DNA of 64,000 bases from Fibrobacteria bacterium (GTDB lineage: Bacteria; Fibrobacterota; Fibrobacteria; UBA11236), in the NCBI GenBank assembly GCA_025360005.1, contig JANYDA010000006.1, positions 124,001 through 188,000 on the forward strand, in the 5' to 3' direction. The notes beneath the pieces were generated by a model that saw only the letters and a list, made by a program, of their open reading frames with translations, was not told the DNA's origin and did not search any database. A program made the position numbers and the translations under genes. Shown here piece after piece: positions 38,125-47,249 of this stretch; positions within the stretch are counted from its first letter, which is position 1; each line of letters starts with the position of its first letter.

Positions 38125-38958
38125 CTATTCGTGCTTATCGTGGATGCTCCCCGAGGCCTTTACGGCTTCCTTGATCGAGCTCTCCAGCCCAAGGCATGCA
38201 TTGTCCTGGTCCATGGCCAGGTTCCCGAGCGTGTCCAGCAAGATGCTTCCGTCATCCAGGCATTTGGTGATGTCCGCTTGGCCCAGCCATTGATCCACGT
38301 TCAGCAGGACTATCAGCTTGTTCAGGCCCTGCGCGGATACGCCCACGCCTGCCGTGGATTCGAAGCGGGCATCTTCATTGAAGTCCAGCGCCAGGCTGAA
38401 GGTCCGGCCGCTTTTTCCGGCATAGGCGAATTCGCCTTTGATGATCATGCTGTGCCCGGCCAATCCCGGATAGGACGGCTGCGAGTCGTTTTCCGGCGCT
38501 TCCAGCCGCACCTGGATGCTTTTGTAATCGCCGACGGGAATCCGGAATACTCCCGGATCGGGTTGCCATGCGCCCGACATAAGATCCGCAACGAATGGCC
38601 CCGTGATTTCCACCTCATCGGCCTGGCAGGCGGTTTCATCCGCGCTGGAACAGCCGAGACCATCGGGAAGCTTCAGTTTAACTTTCCCGATATTCGCGTA
38701 GCCGGAGCGGATGGTGAATACGGTTCCGCCCGCGTCCGTAACGGAGAAACTTCCATCGGGATTCCGGGGCTGGGTGGCGCCCCGTTTCGCCAGGGCTTCT
38801 GTTCCGGACGCGGCCTGCATGGAGACGGTTACCGAGCCCTTGGTGGGATTGCCTACGCCGGTCCCGCCCGCGACTCTTTCCCCAATGCAAGCGGAAAGCC
38901 AGAGGGAGGCGAAGACGCCGAGCAGGGAAAGGGTTGGAATCATGCGCCGCTCACTCAT
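38125..38958 (-). CDS. Lipoprotein A of the DUF4423 cassette (DUF4382-like)
   Basis: A 277-residue protein with a lipoprotein signal peptide ending LWLSAC, so it should be anchored by its lipidated Cys. After a low-complexity stretch come beta-strand-rich blocks: VFTIRSGYANIGKVKLKL, VEITGPFVADLMSG, VFRIPVGDYKSIQVRLE and LNKLIVLLNVDQWLG. These align with the lipoprotein at 39847..40746, so the two are paralogues. The fold looks like DUF4382-type carbohydrate-binding or adhesin-like beta sandwiches; this is inference. The chosen ATG overlaps the end of the regulator gene by 8 bases and has AAGGA upstream. Confidence 0.75.
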   Translation of the reverse strand: MSERRMIPTLSLLGVFASLWLSACIGERVAGGTGVGNPTKGSVTVSMQAASGTEALAKRGATQPRNPDGSFSVTDAGGTVFTIRSGYANIGKVKLKLPDGLGCSSADETACQADEVEITGPFVADLMSGAWQPDPGVFRIPVGDYKSIQVRLEAPENDSQPSYPGLAGHSMIIKGEFAYAGKSGRTFSLALDFNEDARFESTAGVGVSAQGLNKLIVLLNVDQWLGQADITKCLDDGSILLDTLGNLAMDQDNACLGLESSIKEAVKASGSIHDKHE

Positions 38959-39796
38959 CTTTTCCATCCTTCATTTCGGCCAGCGGAAATACCTGCATGT
39001 TAACCTGGTAGATCTCCTCGACAGCGCCGTCGGTTTCCGACAGCGCCAGGATCTCGCGCCACAATCCCTCGATCTTGGCTTTTATTTCCCGGTACCTTGA
39101 ACTGGGGACGCCCAGCGTCACGGATCGCAAATCGCGGGCGTGGGAAGGGAATCCCTCGATTGAGTCGGCCGCCAGCTTCAATACGGTCCGATGGTAATTG
39201 GCCACCGCCAGCGATTCGATTTCCGCCGGGGTGCTGATCTGGATTTCGGTTTGGGTCCATTTTCCCGTCGCCGGATCCGATTTGATCATCCCCAGCTTGC
39301 CCAGTAGTTGGATGGATTTCTCCACTTGCGATACGGTGACCTTGGGCCGCAGCCTTAAGGCTATCCAGGCGGGGTCGCCCTTGTAATCCTTGTGCACCAG
39401 CATTTCCCTGACCGCGGGATGATACCATTGATCCAGGTATTCAAATTGGCCCCTCTCGATGGGCCGGGCTTCCGCGAACTTGCGCGATCGCAGCATCCGC
39501 TGGTAATGGAAATTCTTTTCTTCGAATCCTACCGCCTGATCGAACGCGACCATGTTGGCGAAGAATTCGGATTCCTGTTTATTCAGTCCCAGGGCGCGGA
39601 TTGTGCCCGGCAGGCTGGCGGGGGAAAGGTTGCGCTTTCCGGAGATCACCAGTTGCAGGAAGTTGGGAGAGCTGTAGCCCGCCTCTTTGGCGAAGGCGCG
39701 GAAAGAGGCTTTCCTATCCTTCGCTTGCATCGCTTCCCGGGCGTCGCGCAGGTATTTGCGGTAATCCAGGTATGCGAACAGGTCGGGCGATGTCAT
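38951..39796 (-). CDS. TIGR02147/DUF4423-family protein, putative regulator
   Basis: A 281-residue protein. The start MTSPDLFAYLDYRKYLRD and the helix-turn-helix-like block FRAFAKEAGYSSPNFLQLVI, then SGKRNLSPASLPGTIRALGL, are hallmarks of the TIGR02147 family. The rest (residues ~110..275) is the DUF4423-like region, with winged-helix features (VTVSQVEKSIQLLGKLGMIK). From memory the family is numerous in Fibrobacter and its function is not established. It lies between two paralogous lipoprotein genes on one strand, so regulation of, or sensing through, those lipoproteins is the simplest idea. Confidence 0.8.
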   Translation of the reverse strand: MTSPDLFAYLDYRKYLRDAREAMQAKDRKASFRAFAKEAGYSSPNFLQLVISGKRNLSPASLPGTIRALGLNKQESEFFANMVAFDQAVGFEEKNFHYQRMLRSRKFAEARPIERGQFEYLDQWYHPAVREMLVHKDYKGDPAWIALRLRPKVTVSQVEKSIQLLGKLGMIKSDPATGKWTQTEIQISTPAEIESLAVANYHRTVLKLAADSIEGFPSHARDLRSVTLGVPSSRYREIKAKIEGLWREILALSETDGAVEEIYQVNMQVFPLAEMKDGKDE

Positions 39797-39846
39797 ATAC
39801 TTTCGCTTTGAAAATAACCGGTTGGAGTCCCGCCGTCATGGGCGCG

Positions 39847-40746
39847 CTATTTGCCTTTTCCGGAATCGGCCTCTGGGGCGCCTTTGCCGCCGTCGGTTTC
39901 CGGTTCGTCCTTTTCGTCCGCTTGGCAGGATTTCTTGAAGCTATCCTTGAGGATGTGTTCCGCGTCCAGGCATTTGCCCATCGCGGAGCTTTCGGAAACG
40001 ACGATTTCCCGTCCCGCCGCCGTGGTATCCGAGGCCAGGCATCCCGAAACGTCCAGCTTGGCAAGCCAATCCCCGGCGTTGATGGCCACTAGAATGGTGT
40101 GGATGCCTGAGCCATCCAGCGTTATCCCGGCCTTGCTCTTGATCTTGAGATCCTCATGCAAGCGCAGGTCCAGGGAAAAGGGCCGGCTGGTTCCGTCGGG
40201 TCGGGTGAGCGTCCCTTTGGCGATCAAGGTGCTTCCGTTGAGGGCCGACGTATCGCCAAGGTTACCATGGTCCAGGCGCAGTTTGATTTCGGAATAGGAT
40301 CCGGCGGGAACGGTCATGGGAGCGATTTCCGGCGAAGAGGTACCGTTGATCAGATCTACGATGAATGGTCCCTTAAGGTTCAGATCTTGCCCCTCGTCGC
40401 ACTCCGGAGCTTCGATCTCGGTGGAATCGCCTTCCTTAGCCAGCATTACCTTATTACCGGATGAGTCGCAACCCGTTTGGATGTCATCCGACCCTTCCTC
40501 CGATTCCAGTTTGATGCTCTTTACATAAAGGTGCGCCTCGGTCACCGTAAATGTGCTTCCGGATGCGTCGGAAAGCTGCAAGCCTCCCGCGGCTGCGGAC
40601 TTGGCCAATGTCGAGGCGGCGGCAGTGGCTTGGAATTGGAATTTGGCGGTTGCGTTGGCCTGCGAATCCGGGCTTTGGAACAAGCAGGCGGAAAAAAGTG
40701 TGGCTGCCCCGGCGGCGGTCAGGATCAATACGTTTCGGTTTTTCAT
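39847..40746 (-). CDS. Lipoprotein B of the DUF4423 cassette (DUF4382-like)
   Basis: A 299-residue protein from the ATG at 40746, preceded by GGGAGGA. The signal peptide ends TLFSAC, a lipobox. The body has STFTVTEAHLYVKSIKLE, LKGPFIVDLINGT, MTVPAGSYSEIKLRLD and GIHTILVAINAGDWLAKLDV, which align block by block with lipoprotein A, including the spacing around GPF-V-DL. Six Cys residues in the mature part may form disulfides. The C-terminal tail is Gly/Lys/Asp-rich. A very AT-rich promoter region precedes it. Confidence 0.78.
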   Translation of the reverse strand: MKNRNVLILTAAGAATLFSACLFQSPDSQANATAKFQFQATAAASTLAKSAAAGGLQLSDASGSTFTVTEAHLYVKSIKLESEEGSDDIQTGCDSSGNKVMLAKEGDSTEIEAPECDEGQDLNLKGPFIVDLINGTSSPEIAPMTVPAGSYSEIKLRLDHGNLGDTSALNGSTLIAKGTLTRPDGTSRPFSLDLRLHEDLKIKSKAGITLDGSGIHTILVAINAGDWLAKLDVSGCLASDTTAAGREIVVSESSAMGKCLDAEHILKDSFKKSCQADEKDEPETDGGKGAPEADSGKGK

Positions 40747-40749
40747 GGT

Positions 40750-40905
40750 ATCCTCCCGGCGGAAATGTTGGATCCGCCCGATGATCCGAAGATACCCCAT
40801 TCTGAATTTAAAATACAGATAAAAATAAAAATATTTTTGAATAAAATTCATTTATTCGGATTGTATTTTACATAATCAATTGATTTTAAAGGAGTTACAA
40901 AGTGC
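40750..40905 (-). promoter_or_regulatory. AT-rich promoter region of the lipoprotein cassette
   Basis: About 155 bases of exceptionally AT-rich DNA (especially 40800..40890) separate lipoprotein B from the parC terminator. The stretch includes short palindromes such as CAATTGATTT-type sites near 40877. No single -35/-10 pair stands out, so I mark the region rather than a site. Confidence 0.4.
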
Positions 40906-40950
40906 AAAAAAATCAAAATAAAAAAGGTGAACTATTTTTAAGTTCACCTT
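40906..40950 (-). terminator. Rho-independent terminator after parC
   Basis: Read on the minus strand, a perfect 10-bp stem AAGGTGAACT / AGTTCACCTT (40924..40950) with a 7-base loop is followed by a long T-rich run (A-rich on the plus strand, 40906..40923). It lies 27 bases after the parC stop codon and insulates the lipoprotein cassette. Confidence 0.85.
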
Positions 40951-40977
40951 CTTGAAATTAAAAGAAAGATAAGAAGC

Positions 40978-42966
40978 CTATTTCTTGCCCTTTTCGTCCT
41001 CCGGCCCCTTGATCTTGGTTTTCCGCTCCACTTTTTTGACGGCATGGGATGTTACTATCACGCCGTTGGTTCCGCGCGCCCGCACTTCAAAGTCCTCGAA
41101 GTTCACGGGGATTTCCGTCTTGATACGCGGCTGCGGCACCAAGTGGATGAGGATTTTGTCCGAGAGCCCTTCCGGCTGTACTTCCAGATAGAACACCTTC
41201 GATTGCGGGCTCCCCTTGGTCAGATCATATTGCTTGTCGCGGGTGATGCCGCCGATTTGGAAGCGCTTGGCCAGGATATTCCCGCCGCGTCCGTCCCGGT
41301 ACAGCATGTTGTACACGGTTTTTTCGTCCGAGCGGTCGAACTTGAAGGCGAGCCGGATATTGTTGCCCACGAAGTTCTTATCGCCCACCTTGGTCACGGC
41401 GAAGGTGCCATCCTCCTTGAATGCGATGATTTCATCCATGGTCGAAAAGTTGTCGCCGATGATCTCCCCGTCCCTCACCGAGGTGCCCACGAATCCGTTC
41501 TCGCGATCCATGTAAACCTTGAGATTGGACAGGATCACTTCCGAGGCGTCGATTTCGTCAAAGCGGGAAATCTTGGTCTTGCGCTCGCGGCCCTTGCCGA
41601 ACTTGGCGATCAGGTTCTCGTAATAGCCGATGGCGTACCGGGTGAGGCCTTTGAGGTTCTTCTCCACCTCGCCGATGTCCTTTTGCAAGGCGATCATCTC
41701 CTCATCCGCTTTAAAGCCGTCGAAGCGGGAAATTCGCTTGATGCGGATCTCGGTGAGGCGCGTGATGTCTTCCGCCGTGACGTCGCGTACGAATTGCTTT
41801 CTGAACGGCCGCAGGCCCTTGTCGATGATATCGATGATGGCTTCCCAGGTCTCGCACTTCTCGATGGACCGGTAAATGCGCTCTTCGATGAAGATCTTCT
41901 CCAGGGATTTGAAATGCCACTTCTCGGAAAGATCCTGCCTGCGGATCTCCAATTCCAGTTTGAGCAGCTTGACGGTATTCTGCACGCTCAACTCGAGGAG
42001 CTCGGTCACGCCCAGGAATACCGGCTTGTTCTCGAAGATCACGCAGCAATTGGGCGAAATGGAAGTCTCGCAATCCGTGAAGGCGTACAACGCATCCACC
42101 GCCTTGTCCGGATCCGCGCCCGGAGGCAGATGGATGACGATATCCACGTTCTTGGCGGTCTTGTCTTCAATGCGCTTGATCTTGATCTTGCCCTTGTCGT
42201 TGGCGGTCACGATGGAATCGATGAGAGTACCGGTAGTGGTTCCGTAAGGGATTTGCGTGATGGCCAAGGTGCGGGGATCCACCTGCACGATGCGGGCGCG
42301 CACCTTGAGCTTTCCGCCGGATTGCCCATCGTTGTAATTGGAAACGTCGACCTGACCCCCGGTGGGGAAGTCCGGCCTCAGCTTGTATTTCTCCTTCTTG
42401 AGCACGGCGATGCAGCATTCCAGCAGCTCGATGAAATTGTGCGGCACGATCTTGGTGGCCAGGCCCACCGCGATGCCTTCCGCGCCTTGCGCAAGCACCA
42501 GCGGGAACTTCATGGGCAGGATGATCGGCTCCAGGTTGCGGCCGTCATAGGATCGCTGCCAGCTGGTGGTGGCGGGATTGAAGGCCACCTCCAAAGCGAA
42601 CTTGCTCAGCTTGGTTTCGATATAACGGGGCGCGGCCGCGCTGTCGCCCGTGGTGGGGTCTCCCCAGTTCCCCTGCGTGTCGATCAAAAGGTTCTTCTGC
42701 CCCAGGTTCACCAATGCGTCGCCGATAGCCGCATCGCCGTGGGGATGATACTTCATGGTCTGCCCGATGATATTGGCGACCTTGTGGAACCGCCCATCCT
42801 CTTCTTCGCGCAGGGAATGCAGGATCCGGCGCTGCACCGGCTTGAGTCCGTCCGCCAGATGCGGCACGGCGCGGTCCGTGATCACGTAGGACGCGTAGTC
42901 CAGGAAGTACTCCTTGTACATGTCCTGGATGTGGGGGATGTGGTCTTTAAGAGTGTTGCCGGCCAT
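40978..42966 (-). CDS. parC: Type IIA topoisomerase subunit A (topoisomerase IV-like)
   Basis: A 662-residue subunit that cuts and rejoins DNA. GLKPVQRRILHSL and YHPHGDAAIGDALV are the quinolone-region signatures, and the catalytic Tyr115 lies in AAPRYIETKLS. The C-terminal part is shorter than a full gyrase A beta-pinwheel and lacks a GyrA box that I can see, which favours a ParC or ParC-like role in decatenation. The ATG at 42966 (MAGNTLKDH) has AAAGGA upstream. It follows parE across a 190-base gap containing a long inverted heptad repeat. Confidence 0.9.
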   Translation of the reverse strand: MAGNTLKDHIPHIQDMYKEYFLDYASYVITDRAVPHLADGLKPVQRRILHSLREEEDGRFHKVANIIGQTMKYHPHGDAAIGDALVNLGQKNLLIDTQGNWGDPTTGDSAAAPRYIETKLSKFALEVAFNPATTSWQRSYDGRNLEPIILPMKFPLVLAQGAEGIAVGLATKIVPHNFIELLECCIAVLKKEKYKLRPDFPTGGQVDVSNYNDGQSGGKLKVRARIVQVDPRTLAITQIPYGTTTGTLIDSIVTANDKGKIKIKRIEDKTAKNVDIVIHLPPGADPDKAVDALYAFTDCETSISPNCCVIFENKPVFLGVTELLELSVQNTVKLLKLELEIRRQDLSEKWHFKSLEKIFIEERIYRSIEKCETWEAIIDIIDKGLRPFRKQFVRDVTAEDITRLTEIRIKRISRFDGFKADEEMIALQKDIGEVEKNLKGLTRYAIGYYENLIAKFGKGRERKTKISRFDEIDASEVILSNLKVYMDRENGFVGTSVRDGEIIGDNFSTMDEIIAFKEDGTFAVTKVGDKNFVGNNIRLAFKFDRSDEKTVYNMLYRDGRGGNILAKRFQIGGITRDKQYDLTKGSPQSKVFYLEVQPEGLSDKILIHLVPQPRIKTEIPVNFEDFEVRARGTNGVIVTSHAVKKVERKTKIKGPEDEKGKK

Positions 42967-43000
42967 GAAATCCTTTGGTGGGTCCAACCCCTGATGATAA

Positions 43001-43154
43001 GATTTTGCAAATTGAAAATTGCAAATTGAAAATCGCAAATTGGGAATGCGAAAGCATTCTACCGGGCCCCTTGAACGGAGCCCGCAATTTGTCCGTGCAG
43101 TTTTTTTCTTCCATTTTTCAATTTGCAGTTTTCAATTTGCAATTTGCAAAAATT
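43001..43154. repeat. Inverted pair of heptad-phased repeat arms between parE and parC
   Basis: The left arm (43001..43042), read on the minus strand, is CAATTTG, CGATTTT, CAATTTG, CAATTTT, CAATTTG. The right arm (43112..43154) reads on the plus strand CATTTTT, CAATTTG, CAGTTTT, CAATTTG, CAATTTG. The arms can pair over ~27 bases (43007..43033 with 43114..43140) with about two mismatches, enclosing ~80 bases of GC-rich DNA. It resembles a small non-coding element with inverted ends. Confidence 0.75.
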
Positions 43155-43156
43155 CT

Positions 43157-45106
43157 TCATTCTTCTGCAGCACCGGAATCCAGTTCCCGTGCCGCTACCA
43201 ACGCCTTCGCATCTTCCACCACGTCTTCTTCGATCTTCAGGTTGTCGATGATGAAGTCACGCCGGGCGGGGGTGTTCTTGCCCATAAAATATTCCAGGAT
43301 CTCGTTCACCTTGGATTCGCCTTGCAGGATCACCGGTTCCAGGCGGATATCCTTGCCGATAAAGCCTTCAAATTCGTCCGGGGAGATTTCCCCCAGGCCC
43401 TTGAAGCGGGTGATTTCCGAATTGCGCCCGAGCTTGTTCAGGGCCGCCTCCTTCTCCGCTTCGCTATAGCAATACAGGGTTTCCTTCTTGGTGCGCACGC
43501 GGAAGAGCGGCGTTTGCAGCACATAGACATGGCCGCGCGCGATCAATTCTGGGAAGAATTGCAGCAGGAAGGTCAGCAGCAGCAGGCGGATATGCGCCCC
43601 GTCCACATCCGCATCGGTGGCGATGATGATGCGGTTGTAACGCAATTCTTCCAGGCCTTCCTCGATGTTGAGGGCGTGCTGAAGGAGATTGAATTCCTCG
43701 TTTTCGTACACGACCTTCTTGCTCATGCCGTAGCAGTTGAGCGGCTTGCCTTTCAGGGAGAACACGGCCTGGAGATTGACGTCCCGGGCCTTGGTGATGG
43801 ATCCGGAAGCCGAATCTCCCTCGGTGATGAAAATGCTGGAATCCTCGCGGCGCTTATGGGTGGAGTTCCAATGCACGTTGCAGTCGCGCAGTTTCTTGTT
43901 GTGCAGGCTGGCCTTCTTGGCGCGTTCATTGGCCAGGCGGCGGATGCCGGCCATGTCCTTGCGTTCGCGTTCGCTTTGCTGGATCTTGGCCAGCATCTCC
44001 TTGGCCGTATCGGGATTCTTATGGAGGTATTGCTCCAGGTGCTTGCGCACGAACTCGACGATCCACGTCCGCAGGGGATTGCCCTTCTCATCGTACGTCG
44101 TCGAACCCAATTTGGTCTTGGTCTGGGACTCGAACACCGGCTCGTGCATGCGGATGGAGATGGCGCCCACGATGGAGGCGCGCACGTCCGCGGCGTCGAA
44201 CTCCTTCTTATAGAAATCCTTGCAGGCCCGGATGATGCCTTCCCGGAACGCAGCCAGGTGGGTGCCGCCTTCGGTGGTGAACTGCCCGTTCACGAAAGAG
44301 TAATAGCGTTCGCCATAGGAGTTGTCATGCGTCAGGGACGCTTCCAGATCGGTATCCTTGAAATGGATGATGGGATAGCGCTTGGTATCGTCGGTATGGC
44401 GCGTAAGCAGATCCAACAGGCCGTTCTTGGAGAGGTACTTCTGGGAATTGAAGTTGATGGTGAGGCCGGCGTTCAGGTAGACGTAGTACCAGATCCGCTC
44501 TTCCAGGAATTCCGCCACCCATTTGAACTTGGGAAACAGTTCTCCATCCGGATGGAAACTTATCAAGGTGCCGTTGGCTTCTTGGGTGGGCTTTTCCCTT
44601 TCTTCCGTGACCAGCATCCCCTGCGCGAAGCCGGCGCTCTTGGTGCGCCCGTCGCGGAAGGACTGGACTTTGAAATGCGAGGAGAGGGCGTTGACCGCCT
44701 TGGAGCCTACGCCGTTCAGGCCCACCGATTTCTTGAAGGCCTCGCCGTCGTATTTGCCGCCGGTGTTGATCTTGGAAACGCAATCCACAACCTTGCCCAA
44801 TGGGATGCCGCGTCCGAAATCGCGGATCGTGCAGATCCCTTCCTCGGAAAAAGCGATGTCCACTTGTTTGCCGGCCCCCATAACGAATTCATCGATGCAA
44901 TTGTCGACGATTTCCTTGAATAGGACGTAGATGCCGTCATCCGGCGAAGAACCGTTACCCAGCTTACCGATGTACATGCCCGGCCGCAGGCGGATATGCT
45001 CGATCCAATCCAGGGACTTGATGCTGCTTTCATCGTACCGGCCGGCCTTGTCGCCGCTTTTTTCGGAGGGTTCTTTTTTCTGGATTTTTTCGGCCGGCTT
45101 AGCCAT
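43157..45106 (-). CDS. parE: Type IIA topoisomerase subunit B (topoisomerase IV-like)
   Basis: A 649-residue ATPase subunit. The GHKL ATP site includes [26 protein letters not shown] and [14 protein letters not shown]; the Toprim domain has [10 protein letters not shown] and [16 protein letters not shown] charged N-terminal extension of ~25 residues precedes the fold. It lies directly upstream of parC, and together they form a heterotetramer that separates linked chromosomes. Gene order parE-parC with no gyrase partner nearby supports topoisomerase IV over gyrase. Confidence 0.92.
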   Translation of the reverse strand: MAKPAEKIQKKEPSEKSGDKAGRYDESSIKSLDWIEHIRLRPGMYIGKLGNGSSPDDGIYVLFKEIVDNCIDEFVMGAGKQVDIAFSEEGICTIRDFGRGIPLGKVVDCVSKINTGGKYDGEAFKKSVGLNGVGSKAVNALSSHFKVQSFRDGRTKSAGFAQGMLVTEEREKPTQEANGTLISFHPDGELFPKFKWVAEFLEERIWYYVYLNAGLTINFNSQKYLSKNGLLDLLTRHTDDTKRYPIIHFKDTDLEASLTHDNSYGERYYSFVNGQFTTEGGTHLAAFREGIIRACKDFYKKEFDAADVRASIVGAISIRMHEPVFESQTKTKLGSTTYDEKGNPLRTWIVEFVRKHLEQYLHKNPDTAKEMLAKIQQSERERKDMAGIRRLANERAKKASLHNKKLRDCNVHWNSTHKRREDSSIFITEGDSASGSITKARDVNLQAVFSLKGKPLNCYGMSKKVVYENEEFNLLQHALNIEEGLEELRYNRIIIATDADVDGAHIRLLLLTFLLQFFPELIARGHVYVLQTPLFRVRTKKETLYCYSEAEKEAALNKLGRNSEITRFKGLGEISPDEFEGFIGKDIRLEPVILQGESKVNEILEYFMGKNTPARRDFIIDNLKIEEDVVEDAKALVAARELDSGAAEE

Positions 45107-45278
45107 CTTCTATTGTTTCCTCGGTTCGATTCGGAGTCCCGGTGCCCGCCCCATGACGGGCTCCACGGATATTGTAGTCGGCTGTGGACCGTTCCATTAC
45201 TGCCCAAATAATCAGTAACAGCGGCCACGGAAAATACCATTCCGGTCCTTCGCTGTCAATTTTGCCAATTAAACGGGA

Positions 45279-46058
45279 TCAACGGCCAGCGGAAAAGACT
45301 TGGTATTGGAAATCGAGACCGCCCCGCTCGTTTCCATGCGAGGCGAGCAGGTCCAGGATGCGAGATGTGTTGAGCTCCGGAAGCGGGGCGTCGTCGTAAA
45401 AGACCACGATTTGGCTGGGTGGAATCGAAGCGGGGCCGGATGCGAAAGCCGCACCTTGTCCCAGGGCCGGGGCGCCGTCTGGCTGCGCGCCTTTGGGACC
45501 TTGGGGACGGTAAGCGGGGAGGAAAACCGGTTTGGCGGACTTTTGATCGTAAAGACGATCCGGGGAATCCGGCCAGGCCATGAACACTTCCGCGTCCGGG
45601 CCATTGCCGTATACCGCGGCTACCGCTACATGGAAGGCGCCCGGGATGCGCACCGAAAAGGTGAGGCTGTCCGAGCCTTTGTAATCCGCGTCCAGGTAAC
45701 GCCATCCGCTTTTGGAGTTGTACAGCAATTCCACGCCCGCGCCGTTTCCGCCGCTCATGGTGAAAGTGGAATTCTCCCCCGGCCGCGCGAACCAGTGCTG
45801 CGCGACCATCAGCACCACCACCAGCATCAATAAAGCGGGGAGCAAGGTGGTATAGCGCGTGCGGCTGCCGCGGCGGGAGCTGCGTTCCAGATGGATGCGC
45901 TGCCAGGCGGGCTTGCCTAGCACTTCGCTCTGGTTCTTGAGCGATTCCAGCTTCGCCCGCATCTCCGGATTCTTTTCCAGGATCGCTTCCAGTTCCTTCG
46001 ACTCCTTGTCGGAGAGCATTCCCTGGAGGTATTTCTGGAGGTGAAGGTCGGTGAGCAT
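45279..46058 (-). CDS. Anti-sigma-factor-like single-pass membrane protein
   Basis: A 259-residue protein. The N-terminal ~70 residues are helical and charged (LQKYLQGMLSDKESKELEAI, LEKNPEMRAKLESL), like the cytoplasmic part of zinc-less anti-sigma proteins. One membrane helix follows (LLPALLMLVVVLMVAQHWF, ~77..96), then a beta-rich periplasmic domain. No sigma factor gene is adjacent, so the call rests on layout only. The ATG at 46058 gives the sensible N-terminus. A heptad repeat tract lies 30 bases upstream. Confidence 0.6.
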   Translation of the reverse strand: MLTDLHLQKYLQGMLSDKESKELEAILEKNPEMRAKLESLKNQSEVLGKPAWQRIHLERSSRRGSRTRYTTLLPALLMLVVVLMVAQHWFARPGENSTFTMSGGNGAGVELLYNSKSGWRYLDADYKGSDSLTFSVRIPGAFHVAVAAVYGNGPDAEVFMAWPDSPDRLYDQKSAKPVFLPAYRPQGPKGAQPDGAPALGQGAAFASGPASIPPSQIVVFYDDAPLPELNTSRILDLLASHGNERGGLDFQYQVFSAGR

Positions 46059-46090
46059 GGGATTAAGCGTGTCTCGGGGCGGGAAAAATC

Positions 46091-46150
46091 TTTGCAAATT
46101 GAGCGCATTTCAATTTGCAGATTTCAATTTGCAATTTACAATTTGCAAAA
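46091..46150 (+). repeat. Heptad-phased AT-rich intergenic repeat (tract 4)
   Basis: From 46110 the plus strand reads CAATTTG, CAGATTT, CAATTTG, CAATTTA, CAATTTG, then CAAAATT. One facing unit (GCAAATTG, 46094..46101) lies on the other side of a short spacer. It fills the gap between hemB and the anti-sigma-like gene. Confidence 0.65.
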
Positions 46151-46163
46151 TTCGGTTTTGTCT

Positions 46164-47249
46164 TCATCCGTTCAACCGCTCAGCCGTTTCCATCGCCGCG
46201 TAGGTCAGGATAGCGTCAGCGCCCGCGCGCCGGATGGCCAGCAAGGACTCCAGCATGGCGGCATTGGGGTCCAGCCAGCCCAATTGCCCGGCGGCTTTGA
46301 CCATGGCATATTCGCCGCTCACATGGTAGGCGGCCACGGGCACGTTCACGGCCGCCTTGACCGCCATGATCACGTCCAGGTAGGCCAGCGCGGGCTTGAC
46401 CATGATCATGTCGGCGCCTTCCTTTACGTCCAGTTCCGCTTCCAAGAGGGCTTCGCGGCGGTTGGCCGGATCCATCTGATAGGTTTTCTTATCGCCATGC
46501 TTGGGCGCGGAGTCCAGGGCTTCGCGGAAAGGCCCGTAAAATGAGGATGCGTATTTGGCGGTATAGGCGAGAATGCCGACGTCGGTGAAGCCCTGCGCGT
46601 CCAAAGCGCGGCGCAGGTAGCCTACGCGACCGTCCATCATGTCCGAAGGCGCGACTATATCGGCGCCGGCGCGGGCCTGCGCCAGGGCCATGGCCGCCAG
46701 GAGGGGCAGGGATTCATCGTTCAGGATCTTTCCCCCGTTGACCAATCCGTCATGGCCGTCGCTGGAATAGGGATCCATGGCCACGTCCGTGATGACGGTG
46801 ATTCCCGGGACGGCGGCCTTAAGATCGCGGATAGTCCGTTGCAAAAGACCGTCGTCCAGGGCGGAGGCGGAAGCGATGGTATCCTTCAGCGCCTCCGCGA
46901 TGACGGGGAACAAGGCCACGGAGCCAATCCCCAGGCCCAGCGCGCGCTTGGCCTCCTTGATGATGAGATCGCGGCTCAGGCGATCGATGCCGGGCATGGA
47001 GCGGATGGGACTGCGCTGGTTCTTGCCTTCCGTGACGAAGAGCGGCAGGATCAAATGGGCGGGCGTCAATTCCGTTTCGCGCAACATGGCGCGCAAGGAG
47101 GCCGTGCGCCGATTGCGGCGCGGACGGCGCAGCATGTCGGAGCAGAGGGCGTCCACCGGCATCGGCTGCGGTTCCCCGGCATTGCCGGGGGAAACCTGGG
47201 AGTTACCTGGCTTGGGAACGGCCGGTTTGGCGGCCCGGGATTTTTTCAC
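46164..47249 (-). CDS. hemB: Delta-aminolevulinic acid dehydratase (porphobilinogen synthase)
   Basis: A 361-residue enzyme that condenses two 5-aminolevulinate molecules to porphobilinogen in haem synthesis. The Schiff-base Lys residues lie in YTAKYASSFYGPF and MIMVKPALAYLD. The metal loop reads DVAMDPYSSDGHDGL, with Asp in place of the three Cys of zinc enzymes, so a Mg-type enzyme is expected. Residues 1..35 are an extra disordered leader. The HIT-protein gene overlaps its start by 4 bases. Confidence 0.96.
   Translation of the reverse strand: MKKSRAAKPAVPKPGNSQVSPGNAGEPQPMPVDALCSDMLRRPRRNRRTASLRAMLRETELTPAHLILPLFVTEGKNQRSPIRSMPGIDRLSRDLIIKEAKRALGLGIGSVALFPVIAEALKDTIASASALDDGLLQRTIRDLKAAVPGITVITDVAMDPYSSDGHDGLVNGGKILNDESLPLLAAMALAQARAGADIVAPSDMMDGRVGYLRRALDAQGFTDVGILAYTAKYASSFYGPFREALDSAPKHGDKKTYQMDPANRREALLEAELDVKEGADMIMVKPALAYLDVIMAVKAAVNVPVAAYHVSGEYAMVKAAGQLGWLDPNAAMLESLLAIRRAGADAILTYAAMETAERLNG

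Noticed and set aside
41044-43029. 661-codon open frame on the plus strand
   Set aside because: It is antisense to parC, which has complete family motifs; its own sequence has no recognisable domain.
43019-44923. 634-codon open frame on the plus strand
   Set aside because: It is antisense to parE; codon-bias shadow.
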